DNA of 64,000 nucleotides from contig CALMIO010000008.1 in NCBI GenBank assembly GCA_937864035.1, positions 1 through 64,000 on the forward strand, read 5' to 3'. The notes under the pieces are model-generated. The model made no database searches. It worked only from the letters and a program-made list of their open reading frames with translations, and was not told the origin of the DNA. This DNA comes from an uncultured Pseudomonadota bacterium. Lineage in GTDB: Bacteria > Bdellovibrionota_C > UBA2361 > CALMIO01. Below are positions 36,955 through 45,908 of this stretch, piece after piece; position 1 is the first letter of the stretch; each line of letters begins with the position of its first letter. The translations under genes and the position numbers were made by a program.

Positions 36955-38682
36955 TTATTTACCACCATGCGAAATAGTCAGTTTCTCACCGACTTTTAGC
37001 GGCGCGTTTTTAGCAACCCCCGGCAAGCGAGATATTTTATCAACAGCAACATTATGTTTTTTAGCAATTGACCATAAGTTGTCTCCGGGCTTTACCGTAT
37101 AATTTTTAACATAGGTATTGGTATTTTTACGGACCACAGCCTTTTTAGAGATCTCTTTTGTAGTCTGAGAATCCGTAGTTTTAGATCTCTGATCGGCATT
37201 TTCTGGTCTACTTAAGACCAATACCTGCCCAATTTTAACTTGAGCATCTTGAAGATTGTTAAGCTCCTTTAGTTCGGCAACCGTGTGATTTGTTCTTTGA
37301 GCAATTTTTAGAAGTGTATCACCCTTTCTAACAGTATAAACCGAACCGCCATAAACATTACTTACGGCAAAACTCTGAACAGGATGAGCCGGACGCCCTA
37401 ACGGCAAGCGCACCGGAAATCTGGCTGGTATATTATATTTGCCATTCCAAACAGCCGATGTTAAAGACAAATTATATTCTTTGAGATCCTCTATCGCTAA
37501 CCCCAAAAACCTACTAGCGTAAACCGCCGACACCGGACGATCAAACCGATATTCCCGATAAGCAAAGGGCTCATCTAAAGTAGTCTCGGGAAAATAAAAA
37601 CGACAGCTATAGTAAACTTCTAAAGCCGCCAAAAATTCAGGGTAAAAATTAGAAGAGGCAAAACCAAAAGGACGCTCATCAGACGGGGGATATTCAACCA
37701 GTTTGACAATATCGCTAGTTCCAAATTTTTGAACCTTAGCAGCAACTCCAGCTACTCCATGATTGTAAGAGGTAATCGCCAGCGGCCAACTCCCCAAACG
37801 CTCGTAAGCGCGAGCCAAGTACCGAGCGGCCGCCTCAGTTGCAGCTATTGGATCTCTTCTTTGATCAACTGCTTTCCCAACTTCTAAGCCTAAAACCTGA
37901 GCCGTTTTGGGCATCAACTGCCAAATGCCCGCGGCTCCAACCGAGCTATATGCCGAATAATCAAAAGAGGATTCAATCAGCGGCAAAAGAGAAAGCTCTC
38001 GAGGTAGGCGGTAACGCCCAACAATAACACTATCTATATAATCCAAATATCTGCCAGAACGAGCGATCGCCTCGGCAAAACGTTCCTTAATTCCGATTTG
38101 TGCCCTAAGCCAACCATTATCTATTGCTTGCCTATATTTTTCACGCCCACCCGGAATCATTTCCATCCGCTTTTCCACCAAAATATGCCTAGTGGAAATA
38201 GCCCTCTTACCTTCCGCTAAATCTTGAAATATTGTTTTTAATCTCTCTAGCGATTTTTTTTCAACTTCCGTCCGTAGATTAGCAAAAGCAACTGAATTAA
38301 GCCTGCTTTTTTCGGCAGTTAGATCAATAACTAAAAAGACTATCTGAGGATAAATTCTATGGTGCAAAACAATATGAGCAGACCCATACTTAGCAAATAT
38401 ATCAATCCAAAAATCAACTCGATCTCGAAGCGCCGGAGGCGTCATAAATTCGGAACGAATTTTTTCTCTGCCGTCAAGCTTAACCGCAACACCAGAAGAA
38501 GACAGATCGTCTTCTTCGATCGCAGCAGCGATAGCAAAGGTGGCACAAAATAGAGTAAACAAGAGTAAGGTTAACGGCGCAAGAGAAGAAAATAGCTTCG
38601 CGCTATACTTAATCGATACCGACCAATCGATCAACAATTGTCTCTTCAAATTTATGAGCGACCGCTTCATTATTGACACCAT
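36955..38682 (-). CDS. mltD: Membrane-bound lytic murein transglycosylase D-like, two LysM
   Basis: A hydrophobic segment near residues 30-55 (signal or anchor) precedes a soluble N-terminal part, then an SLT lysozyme-like domain with LPLIESSFDYSAYS (catalytic Glu), AAGIWQLMPKTAQVLGL and AITSYNHGVAG. Two LysM murein-binding repeats follow, the first from YTVRKGDTLLKIA and the second from YTVKPGDNLWSIA. The length of 575 aa suits the MltD family. It cleaves glycan strands to anhydromuropeptides. Its start overlaps the end of the preceding dacB-like gene by 74 bases, and no later ATG is available, so the overlap looks real. Confidence 0.9.
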   Translation of the reverse strand: MVSIMKRSLINLKRQLLIDWSVSIKYSAKLFSSLAPLTLLLFTLFCATFAIAAAIEEDDLSSSGVAVKLDGREKIRSEFMTPPALRDRVDFWIDIFAKYGSAHIVLHHRIYPQIVFLVIDLTAEKSRLNSVAFANLRTEVEKKSLERLKTIFQDLAEGKRAISTRHILVEKRMEMIPGGREKYRQAIDNGWLRAQIGIKERFAEAIARSGRYLDYIDSVIVGRYRLPRELSLLPLIESSFDYSAYSSVGAAGIWQLMPKTAQVLGLEVGKAVDQRRDPIAATEAAARYLARAYERLGSWPLAITSYNHGVAGVAAKVQKFGTSDIVKLVEYPPSDERPFGFASSNFYPEFLAALEVYYSCRFYFPETTLDEPFAYREYRFDRPVSAVYASRFLGLAIEDLKEYNLSLTSAVWNGKYNIPARFPVRLPLGRPAHPVQSFAVSNVYGGSVYTVRKGDTLLKIAQRTNHTVAELKELNNLQDAQVKIGQVLVLSRPENADQRSKTTDSQTTKEISKKAVVRKNTNTYVKNYTVKPGDNLWSIAKKHNVAVDKISRLPGVAKNAPLKVGEKLTISHGGK

Positions 38683-40033
38683 TTTGAAGAATCAGTAAAA
38701 AAAGATCTCGATTATTACCCTTAACTATCCCCGCCAATGCCGAAACACCATTGATCCTACCTGTTTTGCCTCTAAAAGCGCCACCTGCTTTTTTGAATTT
38801 GCGCGATTTTAAAGTTCCACTTTCCGCAGAGCGAGGTAAAGACGAGAGGAATTCTACTCCCAGATCTGGATCGACAGCGACTCTTTTTAATGTTTCAAAG
38901 AGCAGAAGAGGATAAATCCCGTTATCATGGCTCAAACCACTTCCATCAACTAGCAACAGAGCATCCTCGGGAAAAGCTGTATTAGCCAAAGCGAATTGTT
39001 TAATCTGGTTAAGCCCCTCTTGAAAATTAAAATTTCTCCGCTGACCATCATCTCCAACTCCCAAAACGAGCATGTCTGCAATAAAATTACTGCTGTAAAT
39101 ATTCATATCGCGCACTATCTCCGCCAGCGGCTTACTATAGCTCAATAACACAGAGGTTCCAGTCAAATCAGGATAATTCCCAATAAGACACTTACTGCCA
39201 ACCAGAGCAACACCTTCCGCCACTAAGCGAGTGGAAAAGAAATCACAAAAGAGCTTGGCCGGATTAGGAGCGGATCGGTACACCTCAAAACAGGAAGAAT
39301 TTTGCCCGAGAGACCCCGAAACCTTAAGTCGCCACGGGTTTGTCTCTTCGATTTGACCAACCTCGTAGGCAAACTTCGCCGTTTTAACAAGATCAATTTT
39401 ACCAACAATTTGCAAAAAAGTTTCGCGCGGTTCTATGCCAATCAAAACCCGATTTGTAGACGGTTCCGGGCATAGATCTATTTTGACAGCTCCATAGTTG
39501 AGAGCGAAATTTCCTATCGCGCCCTGATACGCCCTGCCGCCGCTTGGCTTGGCCACATAACCAGATAGATTAGAAAGATCTAAAACAATCTTTTTAACCT
39601 GCTTGATTCCGCGCGCAGCAATCTGCCGAGCCAACATAAAAACACGTTCCGAAGTAAATGTTGGATCGGGTTCTCCTCGTAAAATTAAAGTATCCTCCTG
39701 ACGATTATGCTCAATAAAAGTTTTAAGAGTTGATGCCGCTCCTCTTTTTTTTAAGGTGGCGTAAGAGGTTAAAACTTTAAGAGTGCTAGCTGGTTTTAGC
39801 GGTTTATTAAGATTGCCATATTGAAAGATAGGCTCTCTATTTTGAGCCTCCCCTATAATAATCGCAAGCTCTTTAGCGCCATCTTTAAGCTTAGTGTACC
39901 GATCAATCGCAAAACGAATCTCATCTAATAAGCGCAAGCGAGACTGATCTGCTGAAGCTAATTCGAGCCAACCACCACAAACAAAAAACAAGAGCGCGAA
40001 AAAAAACGATAATAACAAACGCGGCTCACTCAT
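38609..40033 (-). CDS. dacB: D-alanyl-D-alanine carboxypeptidase, PBP4 (S13) family
   Basis: Periplasmic murein hydrolase and carboxypeptidase, 474 residues with a Sec signal (MSEPRLLLSFFFALLFFVCG). All three motifs are intact: KPASTLKVL (SxxK), YSSNFIADML (SxN) and RGKTGRINGV (KTG). This contrasts with the dead homologue at 5400. The gene overlaps mltD by 74 bases, and together they form a cell-wall remodelling pair. Confidence 0.93.
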   Translation of the reverse strand: MSEPRLLLSFFFALLFFVCGGWLELASADQSRLRLLDEIRFAIDRYTKLKDGAKELAIIIGEAQNREPIFQYGNLNKPLKPASTLKVLTSYATLKKRGAASTLKTFIEHNRQEDTLILRGEPDPTFTSERVFMLARQIAARGIKQVKKIVLDLSNLSGYVAKPSGGRAYQGAIGNFALNYGAVKIDLCPEPSTNRVLIGIEPRETFLQIVGKIDLVKTAKFAYEVGQIEETNPWRLKVSGSLGQNSSCFEVYRSAPNPAKLFCDFFSTRLVAEGVALVGSKCLIGNYPDLTGTSVLLSYSKPLAEIVRDMNIYSSNFIADMLVLGVGDDGQRRNFNFQEGLNQIKQFALANTAFPEDALLLVDGSGLSHDNGIYPLLLFETLKRVAVDPDLGVEFLSSLPRSAESGTLKSRKFKKAGGAFRGKTGRINGVSALAGIVKGNNRDLFLLILQNGVNNEAVAHKFEETIVDRLVGID

Positions 40034-40052
40034 TTATCAAAAGTTCGTTTTG

Positions 40053-40382
40053 TTAGCTCTTACTGGTACACCTTATAGCATCAAGTTCGGCGTCACTTAG
40101 ATCCGTCTCTTTCCTGTTAATCTCGATGAACTCCTTGTATTCATCGGGAACTGCCGTATCTTCGTAAATTGCGCCAACTGGACACTCGGTTTCGCACGCT
40201 CCGCAATGAATGCATTGATCGGGATGAATCATCAGCATCCCATAATCTTCGCCTTTTGCCTCGAGCCGGTAACTATTATTATACTCCGGCTTTTTAATCT
40301 CATAAATACAATCAACCGGACAGACTTCCACGCAAGATTTATCTTTAGTTCCTATACATTTTGAAGTTATAACGTATGCCAT
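40053..40382 (-). CDS. fdxA: 7Fe ferredoxin (FdxA type)
   Basis: A 109-residue ferredoxin with one [3Fe-4S] and one [4Fe-4S] cluster; ligands lie in [20 protein letters not shown] and [18 protein letters not shown]. An extended C-terminus after residue 75 is typical of FdxA. It can carry low-potential electrons; its partner is not identified here. A tRNA-Cys follows on the opposite strand. Confidence 0.94.
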   Translation of the reverse strand: MAYVITSKCIGTKDKSCVEVCPVDCIYEIKKPEYNNSYRLEAKGEDYGMLMIHPDQCIHCGACETECPVGAIYEDTAVPDEYKEFIEINRKETDLSDAELDAIRCTSKS

Positions 40383-40473
40383 TTCGCAAGATGTAAAAAA
40401 ATAACCATATAAAAAATGGAATTATTGCAAACTAGTCGCAAAATGATATTATTAGATTACGATATTCACAAGA

Positions 40474-40547
40474 GGCCCGATCGCCAAGCTGGCTAAGGCA
40501 ACGGTTTGCAAAACCGTCATACGCCGGTTCGAATCCGGCTCGGGCCT
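40474..40547 (+). tRNA. tRNA-Cys (GCA anticodon)
   Basis: Full cloverleaf of 74 bases: acceptor GGCCCGA with TCGGGCC, a three-pair D stem GCC/GGC, anticodon stem ACGGT/ACCGT with loop TTGCAAA (anticodon GCA), T arm GCCGG-TTCGAAT-CCGGC, and U73 as discriminator base, which is typical of tRNA-Cys. The CCA end is not encoded. Confidence 0.97.
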
Positions 40548-40604
40548 AATTAACTATCAAAATAACCCATGGCAAAAATCATAACAGCCATTCGCAAACC
40601 CAAC

Positions 40605-42407
40605 TCAGGAGGAAGAAAGTTTATAAAGAGTTAATTTCGGGTTATGAAAGCCATAACTGCCGCTTGGGGCGGTAAATTCAACCACTTTCTCTAGTTTTTG
40701 CTGGATATTTCTGATAACTTGCCGCGCGACAGCTGATTCTTTGAGCCCGTTAAAGTACCTCATATAGAAAAAACTTGACAGCACAAGATATTGATAACCG
40801 CTATTTTTTAACCTGCTAAGATCGAGCTCCGACAAAATACGAGCGCGCTCAAGATATCGATAATTTATCTTAGTTTTTCCCAAATTAGGTGAATAATCTT
40901 TCCAATCAAGCAATACGCGGTCCCCTTCACGCAAGTTAGTGGCGAGCCACTCTTTCATTAGCAACCTTGTATCAGGTTTAATGTCACGCGCTAAAGCAAA
41001 AGAATTAGCAAAAGGCTCGGCGACAAAAATAACCACCACAATAAAATTGAGCCACCGGCGATTATCAACTAAAAACAGCCGACAAGCGCATGAAGCCAAA
41101 ATCAGAAGAGGAGGCAGAACAGGTAATACGTACCGTTCAGGCTGAGGAGGAGGTTTGGCTTTTACCCACTCTGCCGGTAAGTAAAAAATTACCGCGATCA
41201 AAGATAAAAACATCAGCGCGATCAGATCAAATTGTGGCTTTTCGCCGGCGAACAGCTTAGATAATTCAAATTCTTTGACAAAGCGCCAAATAACAAAGCC
41301 TATCGCTAAGACTGCGCAAACAAGTGGCAGAAAACCAATCCCAAAAGGCAAACTTTCAGAGAGATGAAACATCCAAAGTTGAGACCAAGCGTCAATTTGC
41401 CCAACATGCCCAGATAGCATGTGCCTGCTTTCGTAAGAGAAATCTTTCAAAAATCTCCCTCTGTTTAAGATAATATAAGGGGATGTTAGGAAAAAAGTGG
41501 TAAAAAATACGACCAAGCTAATAGTTAAATCTTTTAACACTTGAGATAAAGAAAAACTCCCTCGAACAAGAAGATAAAAAAAGAGAAAAGAAACCGTTAA
41601 AAATCCAGAATACTTGGCGCCGCTCGCTAAGCCTGCTGTAATGGCGATACCAACTAAATAACGATCAAATTTTATACCACCTAACTCTAATAATTGATTG
41701 GCCTTAAGTCCGCTAACAGTTAAAAACGCCCCGAACAAAGTAAAAAAAGTTAACAATGAATCTTCTTTTAAATAACGCGAGCATGTAATATGCAAAGGCG
41801 AAACCGCCAACAAGAGCGCAGACAACAAAGCAACCGACTGAGACAACGAGATCCGAGCTAACTTGAAAGTCAGAAAAACCGACAACACGCCAGCGAGGCA
41901 ACTCACCAATCTGCCAGAGAGTAAAATTTGCTCGACTGGAGAATAGGAAACAAAAAAACTTCCGAAAAATTTGAAGACAAAAAGAGTCGAATACAACAAC
42001 AAACTCGGATGCAAGAAGTAATTTGGATCATAGGTGTTATTTGCCAGCATTCTTTGAACCAGATTGACTTTTGCCTGTTCATCTGGATGATAAAAGTCCG
42101 GAATCCCAAAATCGATCCCTCTTAAACGCAAAATCACCGCCAAAATTAATATTAACGACAGGGCAAATTGATCTCCACCACTGATGGGCTGATCTCTTTT
42201 AGTAAAGCCAAGGAAATATCCTCGTTCGACAAGAGCGCCCGCACTGACTCCCACAAGCAGACACCCACAAAAGATAGTTAAAGCATAAAAACGGAACAAA
42301 TTGTATTGATCGACTCCCAAAAAGTAGATGCCAAAGAGAGCAAAAGCCGTCCCTAACACCACCAAGGAAACTCTATCGAAAACCACTTGCTTAATAAGCT
42401 GAAACAT
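40605..42407 (-). CDS. GT39-like membrane glycosyltransferase
   Basis: 600 residues with about a dozen membrane helices. Early in the protein, RGIDFGIPDFYHPDEQAKVN carries the acidic DE signature of the dolichyl-phosphate-mannose/ArnT-type transferases, and FLHPSLLLY follows. Such enzymes move a lipid-linked sugar onto lipid A, protein or polymer at the periplasmic face; the acceptor here is unknown. It lies on the opposite strand from the tRNA and ends 57 bases past it. Confidence 0.75.
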   Translation of the reverse strand: MFQLIKQVVFDRVSLVVLGTAFALFGIYFLGVDQYNLFRFYALTIFCGCLLVGVSAGALVERGYFLGFTKRDQPISGGDQFALSLILILAVILRLRGIDFGIPDFYHPDEQAKVNLVQRMLANNTYDPNYFLHPSLLLYSTLFVFKFFGSFFVSYSPVEQILLSGRLVSCLAGVLSVFLTFKLARISLSQSVALLSALLLAVSPLHITCSRYLKEDSLLTFFTLFGAFLTVSGLKANQLLELGGIKFDRYLVGIAITAGLASGAKYSGFLTVSFLFFYLLVRGSFSLSQVLKDLTISLVVFFTTFFLTSPYIILNRGRFLKDFSYESRHMLSGHVGQIDAWSQLWMFHLSESLPFGIGFLPLVCAVLAIGFVIWRFVKEFELSKLFAGEKPQFDLIALMFLSLIAVIFYLPAEWVKAKPPPQPERYVLPVLPPLLILASCACRLFLVDNRRWLNFIVVVIFVAEPFANSFALARDIKPDTRLLMKEWLATNLREGDRVLLDWKDYSPNLGKTKINYRYLERARILSELDLSRLKNSGYQYLVLSSFFYMRYFNGLKESAVARQVIRNIQQKLEKVVEFTAPSGSYGFHNPKLTLYKLSSS

Positions 42408-42448
42408 TTCAAACTAAAAGTGATAGAAAATTTCTAACACATAAAACT

Positions 42449-42979
42449 ATGAGGCGTAAATTAAAGATCTTCGCCATATTCTTAGTCGCCTTGTTGACTC
42501 AAGAAAGTTGCGGCGGAGGCAAAGGAGATTCAAACTTCGTAGGCGCTGCCCTAGTTTATATCAACGCTGAGCCTAGAACAATTGATCGTGGAGATCGCAC
42601 CCGCGTTACCATTAACATCGAGCAGGTACATCCAAACGGCATATTGTTAAAACTAAAATATCCTACTGGATTAGGTTATGTAGCAAAATCAGCTCGTATC
42701 GGTGAACGGCTAGAACAACTTAAAGCAATAAATCCCGCCTTTAACCTCTCTGATGAGGTTCACAAGTTTACTGTCTTCACTATTAGTCGCTCCGCCCTCG
42801 GTGAAAAAAATAAAGGCCTACTAAGGCTAGAGCTAACCGGTCTGAGCCGACTCGACAAAGGTGTGGTCGCCGTCGATGCCGACGTTAATGATCCTAAAAT
42901 TAATGACGAAGTCGAGTTTGACATCAACGACCCACAATTTGAGCCGGAAGATCTGGTTGAAATTACAGTCAGAGGCTAA
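42449..42979 (+). CDS. Lipoprotein of unknown function, 176 aa
   Basis: A Sec/SPII signal (MRRKLKIFAIFLVALLTQESC, cleavage before the Cys) is followed by GGGKGDSN and then a beta-rich acidic domain. DADVNDPKINDEVEFDINDP near the C-terminus is very acidic and may bind metal. Repeated beta-strand patterns (RTRVTINIEQV, LRLELTGLS) suggest an immunoglobulin-like or CARDB-like fold, a guess only. It diverges from the glycosyltransferase gene, with 41 bases between the starts. Confidence 0.7.
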   Translation: MRRKLKIFAIFLVALLTQESCGGGKGDSNFVGAALVYINAEPRTIDRGDRTRVTINIEQVHPNGILLKLKYPTGLGYVAKSARIGERLEQLKAINPAFNLSDEVHKFTVFTISRSALGEKNKGLLRLELTGLSRLDKGVVAVDADVNDPKINDEVEFDINDPQFEPEDLVEITVRG

Positions 42980-43288
42980 CGCCCCCTTCATCTCTCGCTG
43001 ACACGATAAATCAAATAATAAAGGATTTCACATTGAGAATCCCCAGTTCTTGAGAGCTTTTCTTCAATGGCACAAACGTTTTAAAGCTCTGCTTTATGGT
43101 GGCTTTTTTCAAAGTTATTCGAAGGTTTGTAAAAACAATTCTCGAACTTGCAGTTTTGCAAGTACACCTCCATTAAAAACAGCTTTGGCGGTGAGGCTCC
43201 GACTCTTACCCTTTATTAACTTAAAAAATATTTAAAGACAAAAACCTCCCCTACCCCTGATATATTTTTCCATTCTAATATCAATCCG
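42980..43288. other. Gap of about 310 bases without a gene
   Basis: Two short perfect inverted repeats: AGAGCTTT at 43053-43060 with AAAGCTCT at 43083-43090 (22-base loop), and ACTTGCA at 43146-43152 with TGCAAGT at 43157-43163 (GTTT loop). Neither has a clean T-tract. Nothing else is recognised. Confidence 0.5.
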
Positions 43289-44329
43289 CTAAGATTTAGT
43301 TTGAGCAAAAAGTTCGCTCTGCTTGCAAGCGATCAGTCCCGCTCCTAACAGTCCAGTTTTATTTTCGGTCACAAGCGTAATTGGAATTCGCTCAAGAATA
43401 TTAACTAGCTTAGCTTTTTTTAAAAAAGCCTTCAGTAAAAGATCTTCAAGGAGCCTCTCTTTAAGCCTTGGCAAAATGCCGCCAGCTAAAAATATTCCCC
43501 CTAAGGCAAGAACAGACAAAGCAAAATTTCCAAGGTGAGATCCTAAAATACCGATAAATATATCTAAACTCTGAGTTGAAATTGGATAATTGTTTTCAAT
43601 CGCGGTATTAGTAATAACAGCCGATTTGTCACCATCTTCAAGCAAAGCTTTCAGCTCTGGAGGCTGCTCAAACCCTTTAACTTCATGGAGAAAGTTATAG
43701 ATATTAACCAAACCGGGTCCACTCAGCACGGATTCAACACTTATGGGTTCTCCTTTTGATAATAAATAACGCCACAACTCGGCTTCGAGCTCGCTATTGG
43801 GAGCGAAATTCGCATGACCAGCTTCGCAAGGGAGTATTAACTTTTCACCACTTGGATGACTAACAATCAGCGCGTGTCCCAAACCGGTGCCCGGAGCAAC
43901 CACAACCGAAACTAATGCGTCCTGCTCTTTCTCCGAACGATCTCCCTGATGCAAGCAAATCAGATTATTTTGCTGCAACATCTCCAATCCGCTAGCAGTC
44001 GCCACCAAATCATTAACCAATTTGACAGATCTAAAACCTAAAGCCTGCTTCAACTCGGTTTCGCTAACGCGCCATGGCAGATTAACCGGAGCTACCTCGC
44101 CAGCTATAACGACGCCCGGAATACCAAAAGCCCCGAGCATACCCGCTGAAGACAAATCACACTCCTTAACAAAGATCGTAAGCAACTGATTAAAGCTTTC
44201 ATAATCACGGCTTTGATAGTTTTTATGAATTTTTAGTTCAGGCAAATAGTCGCCCTCTGCCAATTCAAAAACACCAAGAGCAGTTTTTGTGCCGCCAATA
44301 TCGCCTGCCACGAAATTTAATTTTCCCAT
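43289..44329 (-). CDS. glk: Glucokinase
   Basis: ROK/hexokinase-like fold, bacterial Glk family, 346 residues. The phosphate-binding GDIGGTKTALGV, the hinge APGTGLGHALI, the glucose site ILPCEAGHANFAP and ALGGIFLAGGILPRL are all visible. Phosphorylates glucose with ATP. It heads a likely operon in which birA and the DUF374 gene lie upstream on the same strand. Confidence 0.94.
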   Translation of the reverse strand: MGKLNFVAGDIGGTKTALGVFELAEGDYLPELKIHKNYQSRDYESFNQLLTIFVKECDLSSAGMLGAFGIPGVVIAGEVAPVNLPWRVSETELKQALGFRSVKLVNDLVATASGLEMLQQNNLICLHQGDRSEKEQDALVSVVVAPGTGLGHALIVSHPSGEKLILPCEAGHANFAPNSELEAELWRYLLSKGEPISVESVLSGPGLVNIYNFLHEVKGFEQPPELKALLEDGDKSAVITNTAIENNYPISTQSLDIFIGILGSHLGNFALSVLALGGIFLAGGILPRLKERLLEDLLLKAFLKKAKLVNILERIPITLVTENKTGLLGAGLIACKQSELFAQTKS

Positions 44330-44344
44330 ATAATTAAGAAAACA

Positions 44345-45151
44345 TTATATCAATTCTCCAGTGTAAACGATCTCTGTTTCCTCAGGAGAGGTTTTAATAA
44401 CAGCGCCTCCACGTTCATTAACCCCACAAAATCTCCCTCGTGCCGTTCGATCTCCAAGAGATATTGTCACCTCTTTGCCCATGTAAAAACAATACTTTTC
44501 AAACAAGCCGCGAAAAGGGAGAAAGCCTTCGGCCGAAAACAATTCAAAAGCCTTTATAATATTTGGCAACAAAGCGCTTGCTATTTCAAGCTGGCTGAAT
44601 TTACGACCGGCTATTGATTCAATAGACCCAGCCCCTAGCGGCAAATCTTGATCTACAAGTAAATTGATTCCAACTCCAAGTAAAATATAATTATTAAAAA
44701 CCTCCACTAAAATTCCTCCAACCTTTAATCCCGTATTTGATAAAAGGTCGTTCGGCCATTTAAGATAGAGAGCAATTCCAAGTTTTTCAAAATACTCTTT
44801 GGCGGCTACTCCCACCACCAAAGAAAACCCATAAAGCTTCTCTGATGAATTGTTCCAAGGCAGGAGCGCCGTCATGCACAAAGCGCCCGGCATTGCCTTC
44901 CAAATTCTGCCCTGTCGACCACGTCCAGCTGTTTGTTGTTGAGTAAGAATAAGTCCATACTCATCTTGACCCAATTGATCAGAAAGACAACGAGCAAGAT
45001 CCATCGTCGAATCACACTCACTATAACACCTGACAACAATTCGAGGAGAAAACGAGTGTAAGCCATCAGTAGCGCCTCTAAAATTCTCCTCCAAAATACC
45101 TTCCCAATCAGCAAGACGTTTTAACTGATCGTCGCTCAAAAAATTTGTCAC
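44345..45151 (-). CDS. birA: Biotin--[acetyl-CoA carboxylase] ligase
   Basis: Attaches biotin to the carrier subunit of acetyl-CoA carboxylase and other carboxylases. TAGRGRQGRIWKA is the biotinyl-AMP motif, LKWPNDLL and VGGILVEVF are typical. At 268 residues it lacks the N-terminal helix-turn-helix of E. coli BirA, so it is a non-regulatory (class I) ligase. A long first segment (about 50 residues) precedes the core. Confidence 0.93.
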   Translation of the reverse strand: MTNFLSDDQLKRLADWEGILEENFRGATDGLHSFSPRIVVRCYSECDSTMDLARCLSDQLGQDEYGLILTQQQTAGRGRQGRIWKAMPGALCMTALLPWNNSSEKLYGFSLVVGVAAKEYFEKLGIALYLKWPNDLLSNTGLKVGGILVEVFNNYILLGVGINLLVDQDLPLGAGSIESIAGRKFSQLEIASALLPNIIKAFELFSAEGFLPFRGLFEKYCFYMGKEVTISLGDRTARGRFCGVNERGGAVIKTSPEETEIVYTGELI

Positions 45152-45184
45152 GGTTAAAATTAAAATTTATTAATTATTATTTAA

Positions 45185-45820
45185 TTAAATTGATACTCTG
45201 TTGAGAGCTGTTTCTAAAGCTAAACAAGCAGCTTCAGTCTCGTCCCTGCTAAAGCCGCTAAAAACTAACGGACCATCAAATTTTAAAGACACCCGAGCAA
45301 ATGGTTTTGGAATCTCCATCTGATCCCAAGAGGACGCTTTCCAACACGAAGAAAAATTTAAAGAAACAACGCAGATCGGAACTCCAGAGCCAGATGCGAA
45401 CTTAACCGCACCGGCTTTTACTTTTCGAGCCGGTCCTCTGGGACCATCTGGAGTAATCGCGAAAAAATCGCCACCAGCTAAAGCTTTAAAAATCTTTCGA
45501 CTCGCGGCTATTGCTCCTCGCGAGGAAGAACCTAAGATCGGGTAAAAACCTAGCTTTCTCATCAGCTCTGCTATTAACCTGCCATCTCGATGTTGACTCG
45601 CCAAGAAGTAAATTTTTTTACTAGTTCCTTTAAGAATATACCTCTTAGTAAAGTACCCGATAAACAATTGTTTTGAGTGCCAAAAAGATAAAATCAACGG
45701 TTTTTCGATTAACTTAAATATTTTTTCATCAGGTTTTTCGACCCTCAAAGTTAACCAAATAGCTCTTAACAACAAAGAACCAAAGGCAATTATTATCTTC
45801 TCCTTTAATTTTGTTATCAC
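45185..45820 (-). CDS. DUF374-family acyltransferase-like protein
   Basis: 211 residues with one N-terminal hydrophobic segment. The blocks FLASQHRDGRLIAELMRKLG, GSSSRGAIAA, FAITPDGPRGPARKVKAG and SWDQMEIPKPFARV are those of the DUF374 proteins, which resemble lipid acyltransferases of the LpxL type. The substrate is unknown; a role in outer-membrane lipid is plausible. It sits upstream of birA and glk, 33 bases away. Confidence 0.85.
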   Translation of the reverse strand: MITKLKEKIIIAFGSLLLRAIWLTLRVEKPDEKIFKLIEKPLILSFWHSKQLFIGYFTKRYILKGTSKKIYFLASQHRDGRLIAELMRKLGFYPILGSSSRGAIAASRKIFKALAGGDFFAITPDGPRGPARKVKAGAVKFASGSGVPICVVSLNFSSCWKASSWDQMEIPKPFARVSLKFDGPLVFSGFSRDETEAACLALETALNRVSI

Positions 45821-45834
45821 CCTAAATATCGATA

Positions 45835-45863
45835 TTGATAATTACTCTAAGCAATTATATTTT
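45835..45863 (+). promoter_or_regulatory. Probable promoter of fumC
   Basis: TTGATA (45835-45840), a 17-base spacer and TATTTT (45858-45863), in the short gap between divergent genes; about 45 bases before the fumC start. Confidence 0.4.
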
Positions 45864-45908
45864 TAAAAGACATATCTTACCATAATATGTAATTTTTTAA
45901 AGTTGATC